Below, in pieces: positions 9,201-18,806 of a DNA stretch of 64,000 nt; position 1 is the stretch's first letter; each line of letters starts with the position of its first letter. A program made the translations under genes and the position numbers. Below the pieces are notes generated by a model. The model saw only the letters and a program-made list of their open reading frames with translations, ran no database searches and was not told the DNA's origin. This DNA is from Sporosarcina sp. P13 (GTDB lineage Bacteria; Bacillota; Bacilli; Bacillales_A; Planococcaceae): NCBI RefSeq assembly GCF_002743055.1, contig NZ_PDYM01000013.1, positions 1-64,000 of the forward strand, read 5' to 3'.

Positions 9201-10295
9201 ATGGCTTATAACAAAGTACAGAATGCAACAGAAAGAACATTTGAGAGAACGATGCCTTATAGTTTATTTACAGATCCTGCCGTGTTAGAAAAAGAAAAAG
9301 AAATGATTTTTGCAAAAAGCTGGCAGCTGGTTGGCCATGTGAGCCAAGTAGAAAAGAAGGGTGAATTTTTCACTGCGGAGATTGGCGATGACCCAATTAT
9401 CATCATTCGTGGAACAGATGAGGTCCTTCGCGCGTTTTACAATGTATGTCCGCATAGAGCGACAAAACTTGAGAAAAGTCAGCAAGGTAAAAAGAAGATT
9501 TTACAATGTATGTACCATGGCTGGACGTTCAAAACAGATGGTAATTTAAATAAAGCACCGAACTTCCGCAGTGAAGAAGATGCTGCTTGCGTGAAGGATG
9601 CTTGCTTGCGTTCAGTTAGAATGGAAGTTATCGAATCATTGATTTTTGTAAATTTAGATGACAATGCAAAACCTTTAGCCGAATCATATGGGGACTTCTT
9701 CGATCGCCTAGGGAAGTTTGATTTTCTGAAGAACTTACAATTTACCCACAAAAAGTCTCGTCACATTAAAGCGAACTGGAAAGCATTCATTGAAAACTAT
9801 TTAGAATGTGACCATTGTCACGTGGCGCATCCAAGTTTTGTTGATACACTGGATATGGATGACTATCAAATCATTACGTGTGAGAATTATTCAATTCAAG
9901 GATCTATGGTAAAACCCGACAAGCAATACGGGGAAGTGAATTTGGATGAAGCAGAAATGCAAGGAGGATCTTTCTTCTGGCTATGGCCGAACTTAATGCT
10001 TACAATCTATCCAGGACCTGCTAATATGGCATCCATCCAATTGGTTCCGATTGATCATGAAAATACTGAAATTGTTTACACATATTATTTCAGCGAAGAC
10101 AGTTTGGACAAATTAACTCAAGAAGAAAAAGACTTGATGACTTTCGCAGAGCAAGTTCGCTTTGAAGATATCGAATTGGTTGAATTGGAGCAACTTGGCT
10201 TTAAATCACGTGCGTTCGAAAAAGGCCGTTATTCTCAATCTGAACAAGCAATTGTTCAATTCCATGAAATGGTACTGGAGGCACTCAATGAATAA
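9201..10295 (+). CDS. Rieske non-heme iron oxygenase, CntA/GbcA-like, probable carnitine monooxygenase
   Basis: The catalytic oxygenase subunit of 364 aa. The Rieske 2Fe-2S ligands are Cys83 and His85 (CPHR) and Cys103 and His106 (CMYHGW). The mononuclear iron ligands are His205, His210 and Asp323, and the residue bridging the two centres is Glu202 in ENYLECDHC. Most ring-hydroxylating enzymes have Asp at the bridge; Glu is typical of the oxygenases that act on quaternary amines, such as carnitine (CntA) and glycine betaine (GbcA). The downstream aldehyde and malate dehydrogenases point to carnitine, which would be cleaved to trimethylamine and malic semialdehyde. The class is certain; carnitine as substrate is inferred. 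No CntB-type reductase is present: ferredoxin and its reductase replace it. Confidence 0.9.
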   Translation: MAYNKVQNATERTFERTMPYSLFTDPAVLEKEKEMIFAKSWQLVGHVSQVEKKGEFFTAEIGDDPIIIIRGTDEVLRAFYNVCPHRATKLEKSQQGKKKILQCMYHGWTFKTDGNLNKAPNFRSEEDAACVKDACLRSVRMEVIESLIFVNLDDNAKPLAESYGDFFDRLGKFDFLKNLQFTHKKSRHIKANWKAFIENYLECDHCHVAHPSFVDTLDMDDYQIITCENYSIQGSMVKPDKQYGEVNLDEAEMQGGSFFWLWPNLMLTIYPGPANMASIQLVPIDHENTEIVYTYYFSEDSLDKLTQEEKDLMTFAEQVRFEDIELVELEQLGFKSRAFEKGRYSQSEQAIVQFHEMVLEALNE

Positions 10296-11733
10296 ATTAC
10301 TTAATAAAACAACATCTAAACATTTAATGATTAACGGAAAGTATGTAGAAGCGTCGAGTTACGCTTCGCTATTCTCTCCATACTCTGGTGAAAAAATTGC
10401 TGAAATTGCTATGGCAGATAAAGAATTGACAGGACAAGCAATTGAAGCTGCGTATAATGCAAGAAAAGTTATTGGGAATATGCCTGCATTTCAACGTGCT
10501 GAAATATTAGAAAATGTTGCGAGAATACTAGCAGAAAAGACGGAAGAGGCAGCAACAGTCATTTCAAGTGAATCTGCGAAGCCGATCATGTTTGCAAGAG
10601 CCGAGGTTTTACGAACAATCGAGACGTATAAATTCGCTGCTGAAGAAGCAAAGCGTATTCATGGAGAAACGATTCCATTTGATGCTGCTTCAGGCGGTGT
10701 GGGACGAATTGGCTATACATTGCGTGAACCAATCGGTGTTATCGCTGCCATTACACCATTCAACTTCCCGATGAATTTGGTTGCTCATAAGGTGGGACCC
10801 GCGATTGCGGCAGGTAACCCAATAGTGCTTAAACCGGCATCTCAAACGCCCCTCTCTGCCTTATTCATAGCGGAAGTATTTAAAGATGCTGGACTTCCTG
10901 CAGGTGTACTGAATGTTATCACAGGACCAGGTGGTGTAATCGGCGATGTCCTGGTTGAGGATGAGCGTGTTAAAATGGTTACGTTTACAGGAAGTCCAAG
11001 TGTCGGAATCGGCATCAGTAATAAAGCTGGTTTGAAGAAGACGACTTTGGAATTAGGATCTAACTCAGCGTTGATTATTGATAAGGATATCGACATTGAT
11101 TCTGTTATCGACCGCTGTATTATGGGGGCCTTCTCGAATCAAGGTCAAGTATGTATTTCAACACAGCGAATTTATGTGCATGAAGATCTTTATGAGGAAT
11201 TCACAACTAAATTTGCAGCTGCAGCCAAGCAGTTGAAGTTAGGTGATCCACTTGAGGAAGATACGTATATTTCTTCACTAATTTCAAAGAAAGAATTAGA
11301 GCGAACACTTAGCTGGATTGAAGAAACAAAGAAAACCGAGGCAGAAATTCTTGCAGGTGGTAAGGCACAAAATGGAGTCCTTGAACCAACAATCATTATA
11401 AACGCGGATCATACGTTAAAAGTTTCTTGCCAAGAAGTATTTGCACCAATTGTCATTGTGAACAAAGTAAATTCCGTACAAGCGGCAATTGAGCAAGTCA
11501 ATGATTCTCGTTTTGGTCTACAAGCGGGAATTTATACAAACAATGTGCAGCATGCGTTATACGCTTCGAAAAACTTGGAAGTGGGCGGTGTGATCATCAA
11601 TGACGTACCTACCTACCGAGTGGATCAAATGCCATATGGCGGTGTGAAAGAGAGCGGAACAGGACGCGAAGGTCTTAAGTATGCCATTGAAGAAATGACG
11701 GAAATGAAACTTGTCGTCTGGAATCAAGGATGA
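10288..11733 (+). CDS. NAD(P)-dependent aldehyde dehydrogenase, probable malic semialdehyde dehydrogenase
   Basis: Oxidises an aldehyde to its acid; in this operon the aldehyde released by the oxygenase, proposed to be malic semialdehyde. The 481-aa protein shows the ALDH catalytic residues Asn159 (TPFNF), Glu255 (LELGSNS) and Cys289 (GQVCIST). The frame is open back to 10162, but the ATG at 10288 has GGAGG at the right distance and overlaps the oxygenase stop by eight bases, which indicates translational coupling. Family membership is secure; the substrate rests on context. Lactaldehyde- or glyceraldehyde-type dehydrogenases are close alternatives. Confidence 0.9.
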   Translation: MNKLLNKTTSKHLMINGKYVEASSYASLFSPYSGEKIAEIAMADKELTGQAIEAAYNARKVIGNMPAFQRAEILENVARILAEKTEEAATVISSESAKPIMFARAEVLRTIETYKFAAEEAKRIHGETIPFDAASGGVGRIGYTLREPIGVIAAITPFNFPMNLVAHKVGPAIAAGNPIVLKPASQTPLSALFIAEVFKDAGLPAGVLNVITGPGGVIGDVLVEDERVKMVTFTGSPSVGIGISNKAGLKKTTLELGSNSALIIDKDIDIDSVIDRCIMGAFSNQGQVCISTQRIYVHEDLYEEFTTKFAAAAKQLKLGDPLEEDTYISSLISKKELERTLSWIEETKKTEAEILAGGKAQNGVLEPTIIINADHTLKVSCQEVFAPIVIVNKVNSVQAAIEQVNDSRFGLQAGIYTNNVQHALYASKNLEVGGVIINDVPTYRVDQMPYGGVKESGTGREGLKYAIEEMTEMKLVVWNQG

Positions 11734-12833
11734 AGGGGATGGACACAGGAATGAAAAAGTTTAAAATTGCAGTCATTGCAGGAGACGGTATTGGACCTGA
11801 AGTCATTGATGAAGGAATTAAAGTGTTAAAGAAGACCGCTGAATTAGATGGAAGTTTTTCATTTGACTTCACGTATTTTCCATGGGGTTGTGAATACTAC
11901 ACACAACAAGGTCGAATGATGGCAGAAGACGGAATGGAACAGCTAAAGGAATTCGATGCAATCTATTTAGGAGCGGTTGGTTTCCCTGGCGTTCCAGATC
12001 ATATTTCCTTATGGGATCTTTTATTGATCATCCGTAAAAGTTTTGATCAATATGTCAATATACGTCCTGTGAAATTATTAAATGGAGCTCATTGTCCTCT
12101 ACAAAATATTGAACGTGAAGATATAGATATGCTGTTCATTCGGGAAAACACGGAAGGTGAATATTCGGGCGCTGGAGATTGGCTATTTAAAGGCCAAGAG
12201 CATGAGGTCGTCCTGCAAAATGGTGTATTCTCCCGCAAAGGTACAGAACGAATCATTCGGTATGCTTTCGAGACGGCCAAAAAGCAAGGGCGTAGTTTGA
12301 CTAGTATAAGTAAGGCAAATGCACTGAATTATTCAATGGTTTTCTGGGATCAAGTATTTGAAGAAGTAAGTGCAGAATATCCGGAAGTGAAAACCGCATC
12401 TTATTTAGTAGATGCTGCAGCGATGCTCATGATCACCGATCCAAAACGTTTTGAAGTAGTAGTCACGTCGAATCTGTTTGGCGATATTTTAACCGATGTT
12501 GGTGCAGCAATCGCAGGTGGAATTGGTTTAGCTGCAGGTGCGAACATTAATCCGGAAGGCACATTCCCTTCTATGTTTGAACCGGTACACGGCTCTGCAC
12601 CCGATATTGCGGGAAGAGGAATCGGTAACCCTTTAGCTTCCATCTGGTCAGCTAGTCAAATGCTTGATCATTTTGGTTACGAGCACCACGGTAAAAAAGT
12701 GATAGATGCTATAGAGCAACTATTAGTTGAAGGTGAAGTTCTAACGCCTGACATGAAAGGAAGTTCTTCTACGTCGGAGGTAGGCGATCGCTTGATTGAA
12801 CTGTTAGAGAAATCGATTATAGCTCGTGTTTAA
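11730..12833 (+). CDS. D-malate/tartrate dehydrogenase (decarboxylating), DmlA/TtuC type
   Basis: A beta-decarboxylating dehydrogenase of the isopropylmalate/isocitrate superfamily, about 360-367 aa, converting D-malate (or tartrate) to pyruvate and CO2 with NAD+. The motifs PWGCEYY, GAVGFPGVPDHISLW and FDQYVNIRPVKLL near residues 45-120 are those of the tartrate/D-malate group rather than LeuB. The NAD-binding stretch FEPVHGSAPDIAG is near residue 285. The ATG at 11730 overlaps the preceding stop codon; in-frame ATGs at 11739 and 11751 are possible alternatives. It completes a route from malic semialdehyde through malate to central metabolism. Confidence 0.9.
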   Translation: MKGMDTGMKKFKIAVIAGDGIGPEVIDEGIKVLKKTAELDGSFSFDFTYFPWGCEYYTQQGRMMAEDGMEQLKEFDAIYLGAVGFPGVPDHISLWDLLLIIRKSFDQYVNIRPVKLLNGAHCPLQNIEREDIDMLFIRENTEGEYSGAGDWLFKGQEHEVVLQNGVFSRKGTERIIRYAFETAKKQGRSLTSISKANALNYSMVFWDQVFEEVSAEYPEVKTASYLVDAAAMLMITDPKRFEVVVTSNLFGDILTDVGAAIAGGIGLAAGANINPEGTFPSMFEPVHGSAPDIAGRGIGNPLASIWSASQMLDHFGYEHHGKKVIDAIEQLLVEGEVLTPDMKGSSSTSEVGDRLIELLEKSIIARV

Positions 12834-12840
12834 CTGTATC

Positions 12841-12870
12841 CTATCGGTGTTTTTTAACACCGATAGTTTT
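12841..12870 (+). terminator. Terminator after the dehydrogenase gene
   Basis: CTATCGGTGTT and AACACCGATAG form an 11-bp stem followed by TTTT. It separates the five enzyme genes from the transporter gene, so the transporter may be expressed by partial readthrough or its own promoter. I found no clear -24/-12 element in the 12871-12943 gap. Confidence 0.75.
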
Positions 12871-12943
12871 GTACCTATTTATGATTCGTAATATTTGCTA
12901 GTAAAATTAGATTGAATTGTAGAAGGTTAAAAGGAGTGTATAT

Positions 12944-14566
12944 ATGAGATTCAAGACAATTGATAAACAGATATTGGCTATTGCTCTGTCTTTAGTTGCG
13001 ATATTAATAGTCCCTATTTTAATCAATCCTGTTAAGGGAACTTCGTTTCTAAACTCAGTTCTTAATTCCATCACCACAAACTTTGGCCCTTTGTATTTAT
13101 GGGCGTGTTTAGGAATATTCGGATTTTTGCTATGGCTGGCTTTCAGTAGATTCGGCAAGATTCGATTAGGCAATACGAAGCCAGAGTTTACAACCTTTAG
13201 CTGGTTAGCATTAATATTCACTGCTGGCATAGGTTCAGGTATTATGTATTGGGGAATTATTGAATGGGCTTTTTATTATTCCAGTCCTCCATACGGTATG
13301 GCCGCTGAATCTGTTGAGGCCGCCAATTTTGCTTCTACATATGGAATGTTTCACTGGGGATTTTCAGCTTGGGCTATTTATTGTGTACCTTCCATTCCTA
13401 TCGCATATGCAGTATATGTCAAAGGCCAAAAATCTTACCGATTGAGTACGGCATGCAGAGGGATTATTGGGAATAAAGCAGATGGTTTGCTTGGTAAAGT
13501 GATTGACGTATGCTTCATGTTCGGTCTGATCGGTGGCATTGGAACATCTTTAGCTCTTGGAACTCCATTGCTCGCCGAAGGAGTACATTCTCTATTTGGT
13601 TTTGAGAAAACGCTTACATTGAATTTGTCAATAGTTGTAACCTTGATGATTTTTTTCTGTATCTGTCTGTATTTTGGACTCAAAAAAGGATTGAAACGCT
13701 TAAGTGATTGGAATCTGTATCTTTACATCGCCATTGCAGTTTTTATCTTTATTTTCGGTCCAACAGCTTTTATTATCGCGACCTTCACGGACAGTGTTGG
13801 CGTATTGTTTCAAAACTTTTTCAGAATGAGCTTGTACACGGATCCGATAGGGAAGTCAGGTTTCAGTGAGAGTTGGACACTATTTTACTGGGGATGGTGG
13901 TTCTCTTATGCACCGTTCACAGGTATGTTTGCAGCCCGCATTTCTAAGGGTCGAACGATTAAGGGATTAATCCTTGGACAGTTACTGGGCGGAACATTGG
14001 GCTGTTGGATTGCCTTCGCAATCTTCGGTAACACAAGTATGTATTTTCAGCTTAATAATATTGTTCCTGTACTGGATATTCTTCAAAATGAAGGGGCACC
14101 TGCTGCAATCTTGGCTTCTTTAAGTGCGCTTCCTCTTGGTGGTGTCGTCATGGTACTCTATTTACTAATAGCAGCAATTTTCCTTGCGACTACAGTCAAC
14201 TCGGCCGCTTATACGTTGTCTGACGTAGCATCCATTAATTTACGGGAAGGCGAGGAACCTGCACGTTGGTATCGTGTATTCTGGGGGATTGTGTTAACAA
14301 GCATCTCTATTGTTTTAATGTATGGCGATGGCTTAAAGGCTTTGCAGACACTCTCTATTATCACGGCATTACCTCTAGTATTCATCATATTATTGATGAT
14401 CGCTTCATTCATGAAATGGGTGTACCAAGGTGAAAAAGATGGTATCCATATTTATGAAGGCGCACAATACGATAAACCGGAAGAACAGACAGTTGAAATT
14501 ACTATTGAACGAGGTAAGAAGAATAAAAATAAGGGTAAAGTTATAGAAAAAGAAAACATGATTTAG
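12944..14566 (+). CDS. BCCT family transporter (CaiT-like), probable carnitine/betaine uptake
   Basis: A 12-helix membrane transporter of 540 aa for quaternary ammonium compounds. The family signature is clear: GSGIMYWGIIEWAFYY with the aromatic box tryptophans near residue 95, FHWGFSAWAIY near 145, and GMFAARISKGRTIKG near 330. The segment YTDPIGKSGF followed by FYWGWWFSYAP resembles the carnitine/butyrobetaine antiporter CaiT as well as Na+-coupled BetP-type members. The methionine that replaces sodium in CaiT is not apparent at the corresponding place (a threonine by my alignment), so the coupling mode is open. The C-terminal tail is highly charged. Its position after the oxygenase operon suggests it supplies the substrate. 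Confidence 0.92.
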   Translation: MRFKTIDKQILAIALSLVAILIVPILINPVKGTSFLNSVLNSITTNFGPLYLWACLGIFGFLLWLAFSRFGKIRLGNTKPEFTTFSWLALIFTAGIGSGIMYWGIIEWAFYYSSPPYGMAAESVEAANFASTYGMFHWGFSAWAIYCVPSIPIAYAVYVKGQKSYRLSTACRGIIGNKADGLLGKVIDVCFMFGLIGGIGTSLALGTPLLAEGVHSLFGFEKTLTLNLSIVVTLMIFFCICLYFGLKKGLKRLSDWNLYLYIAIAVFIFIFGPTAFIIATFTDSVGVLFQNFFRMSLYTDPIGKSGFSESWTLFYWGWWFSYAPFTGMFAARISKGRTIKGLILGQLLGGTLGCWIAFAIFGNTSMYFQLNNIVPVLDILQNEGAPAAILASLSALPLGGVVMVLYLLIAAIFLATTVNSAAYTLSDVASINLREGEEPARWYRVFWGIVLTSISIVLMYGDGLKALQTLSIITALPLVFIILLMIASFMKWVYQGEKDGIHIYEGAQYDKPEEQTVEITIERGKKNKNKGKVIEKENMI

Positions 14567-14579
14567 CCTTTGTACAAAA

Positions 14580-14615
14580 GAAAAAGGCAGAAGCCCCAGT
14601 GGACTTCTGCCTTTT
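14580..14615. terminator. Bidirectional terminator between BCCT gene and tusA
   Basis: AAAAAGGCAGAAG and CTTCTGCCTTTT pair around a ten-base loop. It serves the plus-strand transporter and the minus-strand tusA/yedE pair, and is nearly the same as the hairpin at 6000-6034. Confidence 0.85.
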
Positions 14616-14616
14616 C

Positions 14617-14856
14617 TCATGCGTAAATATAAAAAAGATATTCCTGTCCGTTTTTCACAGGATCTTGTGCGAATGTGTAGCCGTGCGCCAGTGCTTCTTC
14701 CGGTACGTTACGGAAAGAGCCAGGACAATCGGTAATGACTTGTAGCAACTCGCCTTTATTCATCCCTTCTAGTGCTTCCAACGTATAGATGACAGGATAG
14801 GGACAGGATTCACCTCGAAGATCAAGTGTGAAATCCGCTTCTAACTCAGCTTGCAT
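14617..14856 (-). CDS. TusA/YedF-like sulfur carrier protein
   Basis: A 79-aa sulfur-transfer protein. It has the TusA CPxP active-site motif in LDLRGESCPYPVI near residue 18 and the family's short alpha/beta fold. It overlaps the end of the YedE-like transporter gene by 11 bases and so is translationally coupled to it. In the E. coli TsuA/TsuB pair a YeeE-type channel and a TusA-like protein cooperate in thiosulfate uptake, and the same partnership is likely here. A selenium role, as proposed for YedE/YedF, is the alternative. A truncated copy of its 3' end lies at 6035-6120. Confidence 0.88.
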   Translation of the reverse strand: MQAELEADFTLDLRGESCPYPVIYTLEALEGMNKGELLQVITDCPGSFRNVPEEALAHGYTFAQDPVKNGQEYLFYIYA

Positions 14857-16054
14857 GAACGTTCATTCCTTTCTTTACAGCCAATTTCCGGTGATAGCGT
14901 TTTTCACCGTAGACCGTCAATGCATAGAGTCCCGCTAACATAACGAGCGTTACTGTAATAGCACCAATTGGACCGATTGAGTCGATCAAATTAATCTTCG
15001 CGCCACTTTTAACTAATACAGTATATACTCCAAGATGATCCCATGCGTAGGCAAGGAACGTAGCACCTATAATATTTCCCGCAAATACAGGCAAGAACAG
15101 TAATTGTCCTTCCATTAAACGATACATCATTCCCGTTTCACAGCCGGAAGCCATGACAATCCCAAGTCCGAATAACACACCGCCAACAAACGTACTCAGT
15201 GCTGCAATTTGTGTAATAGGAGTCACATCGTATAGGGAAATAACAATAATCGTCAAAATGGAGCTGACCGCCATACCAATAATAATTGCTTTCGCCATGA
15301 TACTACGCCCAACAAGGAATAAATCACGGAAGGCAGACGTAAAGCAGATTTGTCCACGTTCAATTAGAATACCGAAAGCGAGCCCGAATAATGCGCCTAG
15401 ACCAAGAAACTTTTGCCCTGTCGCAAAGAAGTAGGTGATTAATCCGATATATAGTACTGCGATTGTACCCCCAATATAGGGTTGGATGATCCGATTCTTA
15501 CCTTGAGTTGGTTTACCGCTACCACGAGTCAAAGAAGGTTTTCCCTTCCACCATCGTGTTTTGGTTAGCTTAGATCCGAAAAACGTCCCAATTCCCGTTG
15601 CAATAATGAAAATCCACGAATGAAAAGAGAACTGTGGAACGCCTGTGAAGAATGCCGCTAAGTTACAGCCGAGTGCTAAACGCGCGCCAAAACCTGCAAT
15701 GATTCCGCCGATAAGTCCTTGTACATAGCGTCGTTTCTGTTTCGGCAATCGAATCTTAAAACTATTACTTAGTAACACCATAATGAGAGCGCCTGCGAAC
15801 ATGCCCCAGACAATCCAGCCGTCCGGTCGATTCCAAGTCGTCCCTTGTAGGTGTACCATATCAAAATATTGCCAGCCTGAGATATCCACTCCGAATAATA
15901 AGAGTAGATCTCCCCCGAGGCGAGTGAATTCACCGGTTACTGCCCAAACAGTCGAAGTCAGTGTGAAATATAACGCACTTAATATTCCAGCAATCAGTAG
16001 GACAACATAGGGGTTCCAATAGCGTGTGAAGATAGGTTGAAGAATAGATTTCAT
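14846..16054 (-). CDS. YeeE/YedE family sulfur (thiosulfate) transporter
   Basis: An integral membrane protein of 402 aa with about ten hydrophobic helices in two homologous halves. Each half contains the family's glycine-cysteine element: GCNLAAFFTGVPQ near residue 125 and ASGCETGMMYRL near 305. A third conserved cysteine lies in RGQICFTSAFRD near 225. In YeeE/TsuA such cysteines line the thiosulfate path. The gene is followed by and overlaps the TusA-like gene, which supports uptake of thiosulfate or a related reduced sulfur species. It has AAGGGG before the start. Confidence 0.88.
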   Translation of the reverse strand: MKSILQPIFTRYWNPYVVLLIAGILSALYFTLTSTVWAVTGEFTRLGGDLLLLFGVDISGWQYFDMVHLQGTTWNRPDGWIVWGMFAGALIMVLLSNSFKIRLPKQKRRYVQGLIGGIIAGFGARLALGCNLAAFFTGVPQFSFHSWIFIIATGIGTFFGSKLTKTRWWKGKPSLTRGSGKPTQGKNRIIQPYIGGTIAVLYIGLITYFFATGQKFLGLGALFGLAFGILIERGQICFTSAFRDLFLVGRSIMAKAIIIGMAVSSILTIIVISLYDVTPITQIAALSTFVGGVLFGLGIVMASGCETGMMYRLMEGQLLFLPVFAGNIIGATFLAYAWDHLGVYTVLVKSGAKINLIDSIGPIGAITVTLVMLAGLYALTVYGEKRYHRKLAVKKGMNVHAS

Positions 16055-16144
16055 AATTGGTTGCCCCTTATCAAAAGTTCTTTTTTTAGTGTAATCCTAA
16101 ATTTGAGGAAATCAAGTGATTTTATGCTGAAATTATGTAATAAA

Positions 16145-16177
16145 CGATTACCCCTTCTGCTAAAGAAGGGGTAATCG
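16145..16177 (-). terminator. Terminator of the nitroreductase gene
   Basis: CGATTACCCCTTCT and AGAAGGGGTAATCG form a 14-bp stem with a five-base loop; on the minus strand it is followed by TTTATT. Confidence 0.75.
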
Positions 16178-16183
16178 CCTGGT

Positions 16184-16753
16184 TCATTCATCGATAATCG
16201 TCAACAGTTCCCGAATATCCGTACGTTTCTCAGGTTCCGGTACATGCTTTGGATAGCCAATCATTAACGTGCCGACGATTTTCTCGTCTGATTTAACGCC
16301 AATGGCTTCTTTAAACACCGGATCATGTGTCCAATCGTTCGTTCTCCAAATCATGCCAATTCCGCGTTCCCATGCGGCGAGTTGGAAGTTTTGGATCAGT
16401 GCAGAAATTGCGGCGTAATCTTCGTCCCAACGCTTTTTGCGAGAATCTTCCGGCATGATGACGACGAGATGGAGAGGGATCTCGCGGAAGTATGCAGCTT
16501 TATTCTTCGCTTTATCGGTTATGTTACCGTCTCTTTCCTGAGAAGCAAGAAAGGACTCTACGAATTTCTCTTTTCCAGTGCCCGCGTATAATTGGAAACG
16601 CCAAGGCTCTGTCAGTTTATGATTCGGTGCCCACTTTGCAACGTTTAGCAACTCGATAAGTTCCTCTATATTTACTGGATCTGTTTTAAATTTCTTGATG
16701 GAACGTCTACTAATAATGGTTTTTTCTACATCATTCTTTCCTTCGTAGCTCAT
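16184..16753 (-). CDS. Nitroreductase family FMN-dependent oxidoreductase
   Basis: A cytoplasmic flavoprotein of 189 aa, similar in length and sequence style to YdjA-type nitroreductases. The N-terminal ISRRSIKKFKTDPVN is the usual FMN-phosphate binding segment, followed by AKWAPNHKLTEPWRF; the C-terminal GIGMIWRTN and GTLMIGYPKHVPEPEKR are typical. The physiological substrate is unknown; electrons come from NAD(P)H. It has AAAAGGAG before the ATG and is transcribed alone. Confidence 0.88.
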   Translation of the reverse strand: MSYEGKNDVEKTIISRRSIKKFKTDPVNIEELIELLNVAKWAPNHKLTEPWRFQLYAGTGKEKFVESFLASQERDGNITDKAKNKAAYFREIPLHLVVIMPEDSRKKRWDEDYAAISALIQNFQLAAWERGIGMIWRTNDWTHDPVFKEAIGVKSDEKIVGTLMIGYPKHVPEPEKRTDIRELLTIIDE

Positions 16754-16824
16754 ATGTGAAAACTCCTTTTCTATAAATAGAATCTTTCTAATTGAAAATC
16801 ATTATCAACTATTATAGTAACACG

Positions 16825-16861
16825 AAAAACCCCGCAAGAGCAATGTATGCTCTTGCGGGGG
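16825..16861 (-). terminator. Terminator of the AbgT-family gene
   Basis: CCCCGCAAGAGC and GCTCTTGCGGGG form a perfect 12-bp stem; on the minus strand it is followed by TTTTTCG. Confidence 0.85.
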
Positions 16862-16871
16862 AAACTAGTAG

Positions 16872-18404
16872 TTACTTAATGTAGTAAATTGGAGATCCAG
16901 GTCCTAAATCAATTCCTAGTAACATCCAAACAATAAGCGTCAAACTCCAGAATAATAAGAAGAACATGGAGTAAGGGAACATAACGGCAACAAGTGTACC
17001 AATCCCCATTTTCTTATCATACTTCTGCGCAAATGCGATGATAATCGCAAAGTACGTCATAAGAGGAGAGATAATATTTGTTGATGAATCAGCTACACGG
17101 TACGCCATTTGCGTCAATTCCGGAGAATAACCGAGCTGCATCATAATTGGCACGAATACCGGCGCCATCATAGCCCATTTTGCAGACGCACTACCGATGA
17201 ACAGATTGATAAACGCAGCAATTAGGATGAACATTAACAATAACGGAATCCCTTTTAAGTTAATACTATCAAGGAAATTCGCACCGTATACACCTAACAC
17301 TAAGCCCATATTCGACTCGGAGAAGAATGCAACGAACTGACTCGCAGTGAATGATAGTACTATAAACATTCCCATAGCAGCCATCGTTGTCGACATCATC
17401 GCTGCTACATCTTTATCATTGCGTATCAATTTCGTCACTTTCCCATAAACCAAACCTGGCACGAAGAACATGAACGCAATGATTGGCACAAGTGATTTCA
17501 TAAATGGTGATTTGATGATCGGCATATCGGCTTCATCCCCACGTAATGGAGCGCCAGGGAAGACGACAAGTAATGCAACGAGGATACCTGCAACAATTAC
17601 AGACACACCAGCCCAGATTAAGCCTTTCTTTTCTAGTGATGATAATTTCTCGACCTTTTCACGATACTGTCCGTTGTATTCACCTAGACGCGGTTCAACG
17701 ATTTTTTCAGTGACCCACGCGCCGACGAATGTCAGGATGATAACTGAAAAGGCAATGAAGTAGTAGTTCATCGCAATATTCATGCCATCTGCGTACTCTG
17801 GATTGATGATTGCGGCGGACATAATTGTTAATTCACCGAGCAAAGCATCTGTTCCTGATAGGAGTAAGTTCGCACTGAAACCACCTGAAACTCCAGCGAA
17901 CGCTGCAGCAAGACCTGCTAATGGATGTCTACCAAGCGCTGCGAATAAAACTGCACCAAGCGGAGGAAGAACTACATAACCCGCATCGGAAGCGACACTC
18001 GACATAACCCCAGCAAATACTAAACCAAGAGTAATTAAACGTTTTGGAACAGACATTACAAAGCCACGTAATAACGCGCTAATAAGTCCAGAACCTTCCG
18101 CAACCCCGATACCAAGCATTGTAATCAAGACGACACCAAGCGGAGCGAAACCGATGAAGTTAGTGGTCATATTCGTAATGATATAGTGAATCCCTTCGCT
18201 ACTGAGAAGGTTTTGTACTTCGATCATTTCGCCTTCTTTACCCGGATGCTCAGCACTAATGCCGAAATATGATACAACTGCTGATATAACGATAACTAAA
18301 AGAGCGAGTAGGGCAAACAGTGTCACCGGATGGGGTAATCTGTTACCGGTTTTCTCGATCATATCCAAAAACTTTTGGAAAAATCCTCTTTTTTGTGTGT
18401 CCAT
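16872..18404 (-). CDS. AbgT family transporter (p-aminobenzoyl-glutamate transport/export)
   Basis: A membrane protein of about 510 aa with 11-13 helices. The N-terminal MIEKTGNRLPHPVTLFALLA and the later SDAGYVVLPPLGA and GSASAKWAMMAPVFVPIM stretches are diagnostic of AbgT. Members import p-aminobenzoyl-glutamate or, in several species, export sulfonamide-like antimetabolites. The ATG at 18404 is chosen because AAGGAG lies just upstream; the frame extends five codons further to a GTG overlapping that site. No folate or peptidase gene is adjacent, so the role is open. Confidence 0.92.
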   Translation of the reverse strand: MDTQKRGFFQKFLDMIEKTGNRLPHPVTLFALLALLVIVISAVVSYFGISAEHPGKEGEMIEVQNLLSSEGIHYIITNMTTNFIGFAPLGVVLITMLGIGVAEGSGLISALLRGFVMSVPKRLITLGLVFAGVMSSVASDAGYVVLPPLGAVLFAALGRHPLAGLAAAFAGVSGGFSANLLLSGTDALLGELTIMSAAIINPEYADGMNIAMNYYFIAFSVIILTFVGAWVTEKIVEPRLGEYNGQYREKVEKLSSLEKKGLIWAGVSVIVAGILVALLVVFPGAPLRGDEADMPIIKSPFMKSLVPIIAFMFFVPGLVYGKVTKLIRNDKDVAAMMSTTMAAMGMFIVLSFTASQFVAFFSESNMGLVLGVYGANFLDSINLKGIPLLLMFILIAAFINLFIGSASAKWAMMAPVFVPIMMQLGYSPELTQMAYRVADSSTNIISPLMTYFAIIIAFAQKYDKKMGIGTLVAVMFPYSMFFLLFWSLTLIVWMLLGIDLGPGSPIYYIK

Positions 18405-18419
18405 AAAAATCTCCTTCAC

Positions 18420-18800
18420 TCAAAAAAATACTATTTGATTAGTGCGAAAAATCATAAGCTTTTCACACTCTACTCAGTATATAGAAGAAAGAGAGTTAGT
18501 TAAATGCTTTATTGAAATAATTAAATTAGAAAAATGTTTCAACTCTTGTGGGGAGAGTGAATAGTTTTACTACACCTAAGATTCAGAATGGCGAAGTGGT
18601 TAATGCAAATTGCGAATATGAAAGAACTGAAGAGTCATGAAATAATCAATAAGTATGCGCCGCATAAAATAACTTCTTTTCAAATAGTGGCTAGTATATT
18701 ACTATACCAATGGAATCATAGAATAAAACCATTGTATCTCTTAAATGTTAGTACCTTATAGTACAATGTAAGATGCATCAATACGATAATTAAGGGGGGG
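18420..18800. other. Intergenic region with no recognised gene
   Basis: About 380 bases between the AbgT gene and the phosphonate regulator. It should hold both divergent promoters. An imperfect palindrome, GTAC-N6-GTAC, lies near 18753-18766 and could be an operator of the GntR regulator, but it does not match a binding site I know. No coding frame with a ribosome binding site was seen. Confidence 0.5.
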
Positions 18801-18806
18801 GCTTTC

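Noticed and set aside
10162..10287. N-terminal extension of the aldehyde dehydrogenase
   Set aside because: The 42 extra codons lie within the oxygenase gene and are not ALDH-like; GGAGG correctly spaces the ATG at 10288.
11730..12833. 3-isopropylmalate dehydrogenase (leuB) belonging with leuA
   Set aside because: The PWGCEYY and GVPDHISLW motifs mark the tartrate/D-malate group, and the gene is translationally coupled to the aldehyde dehydrogenase, not to leuA.
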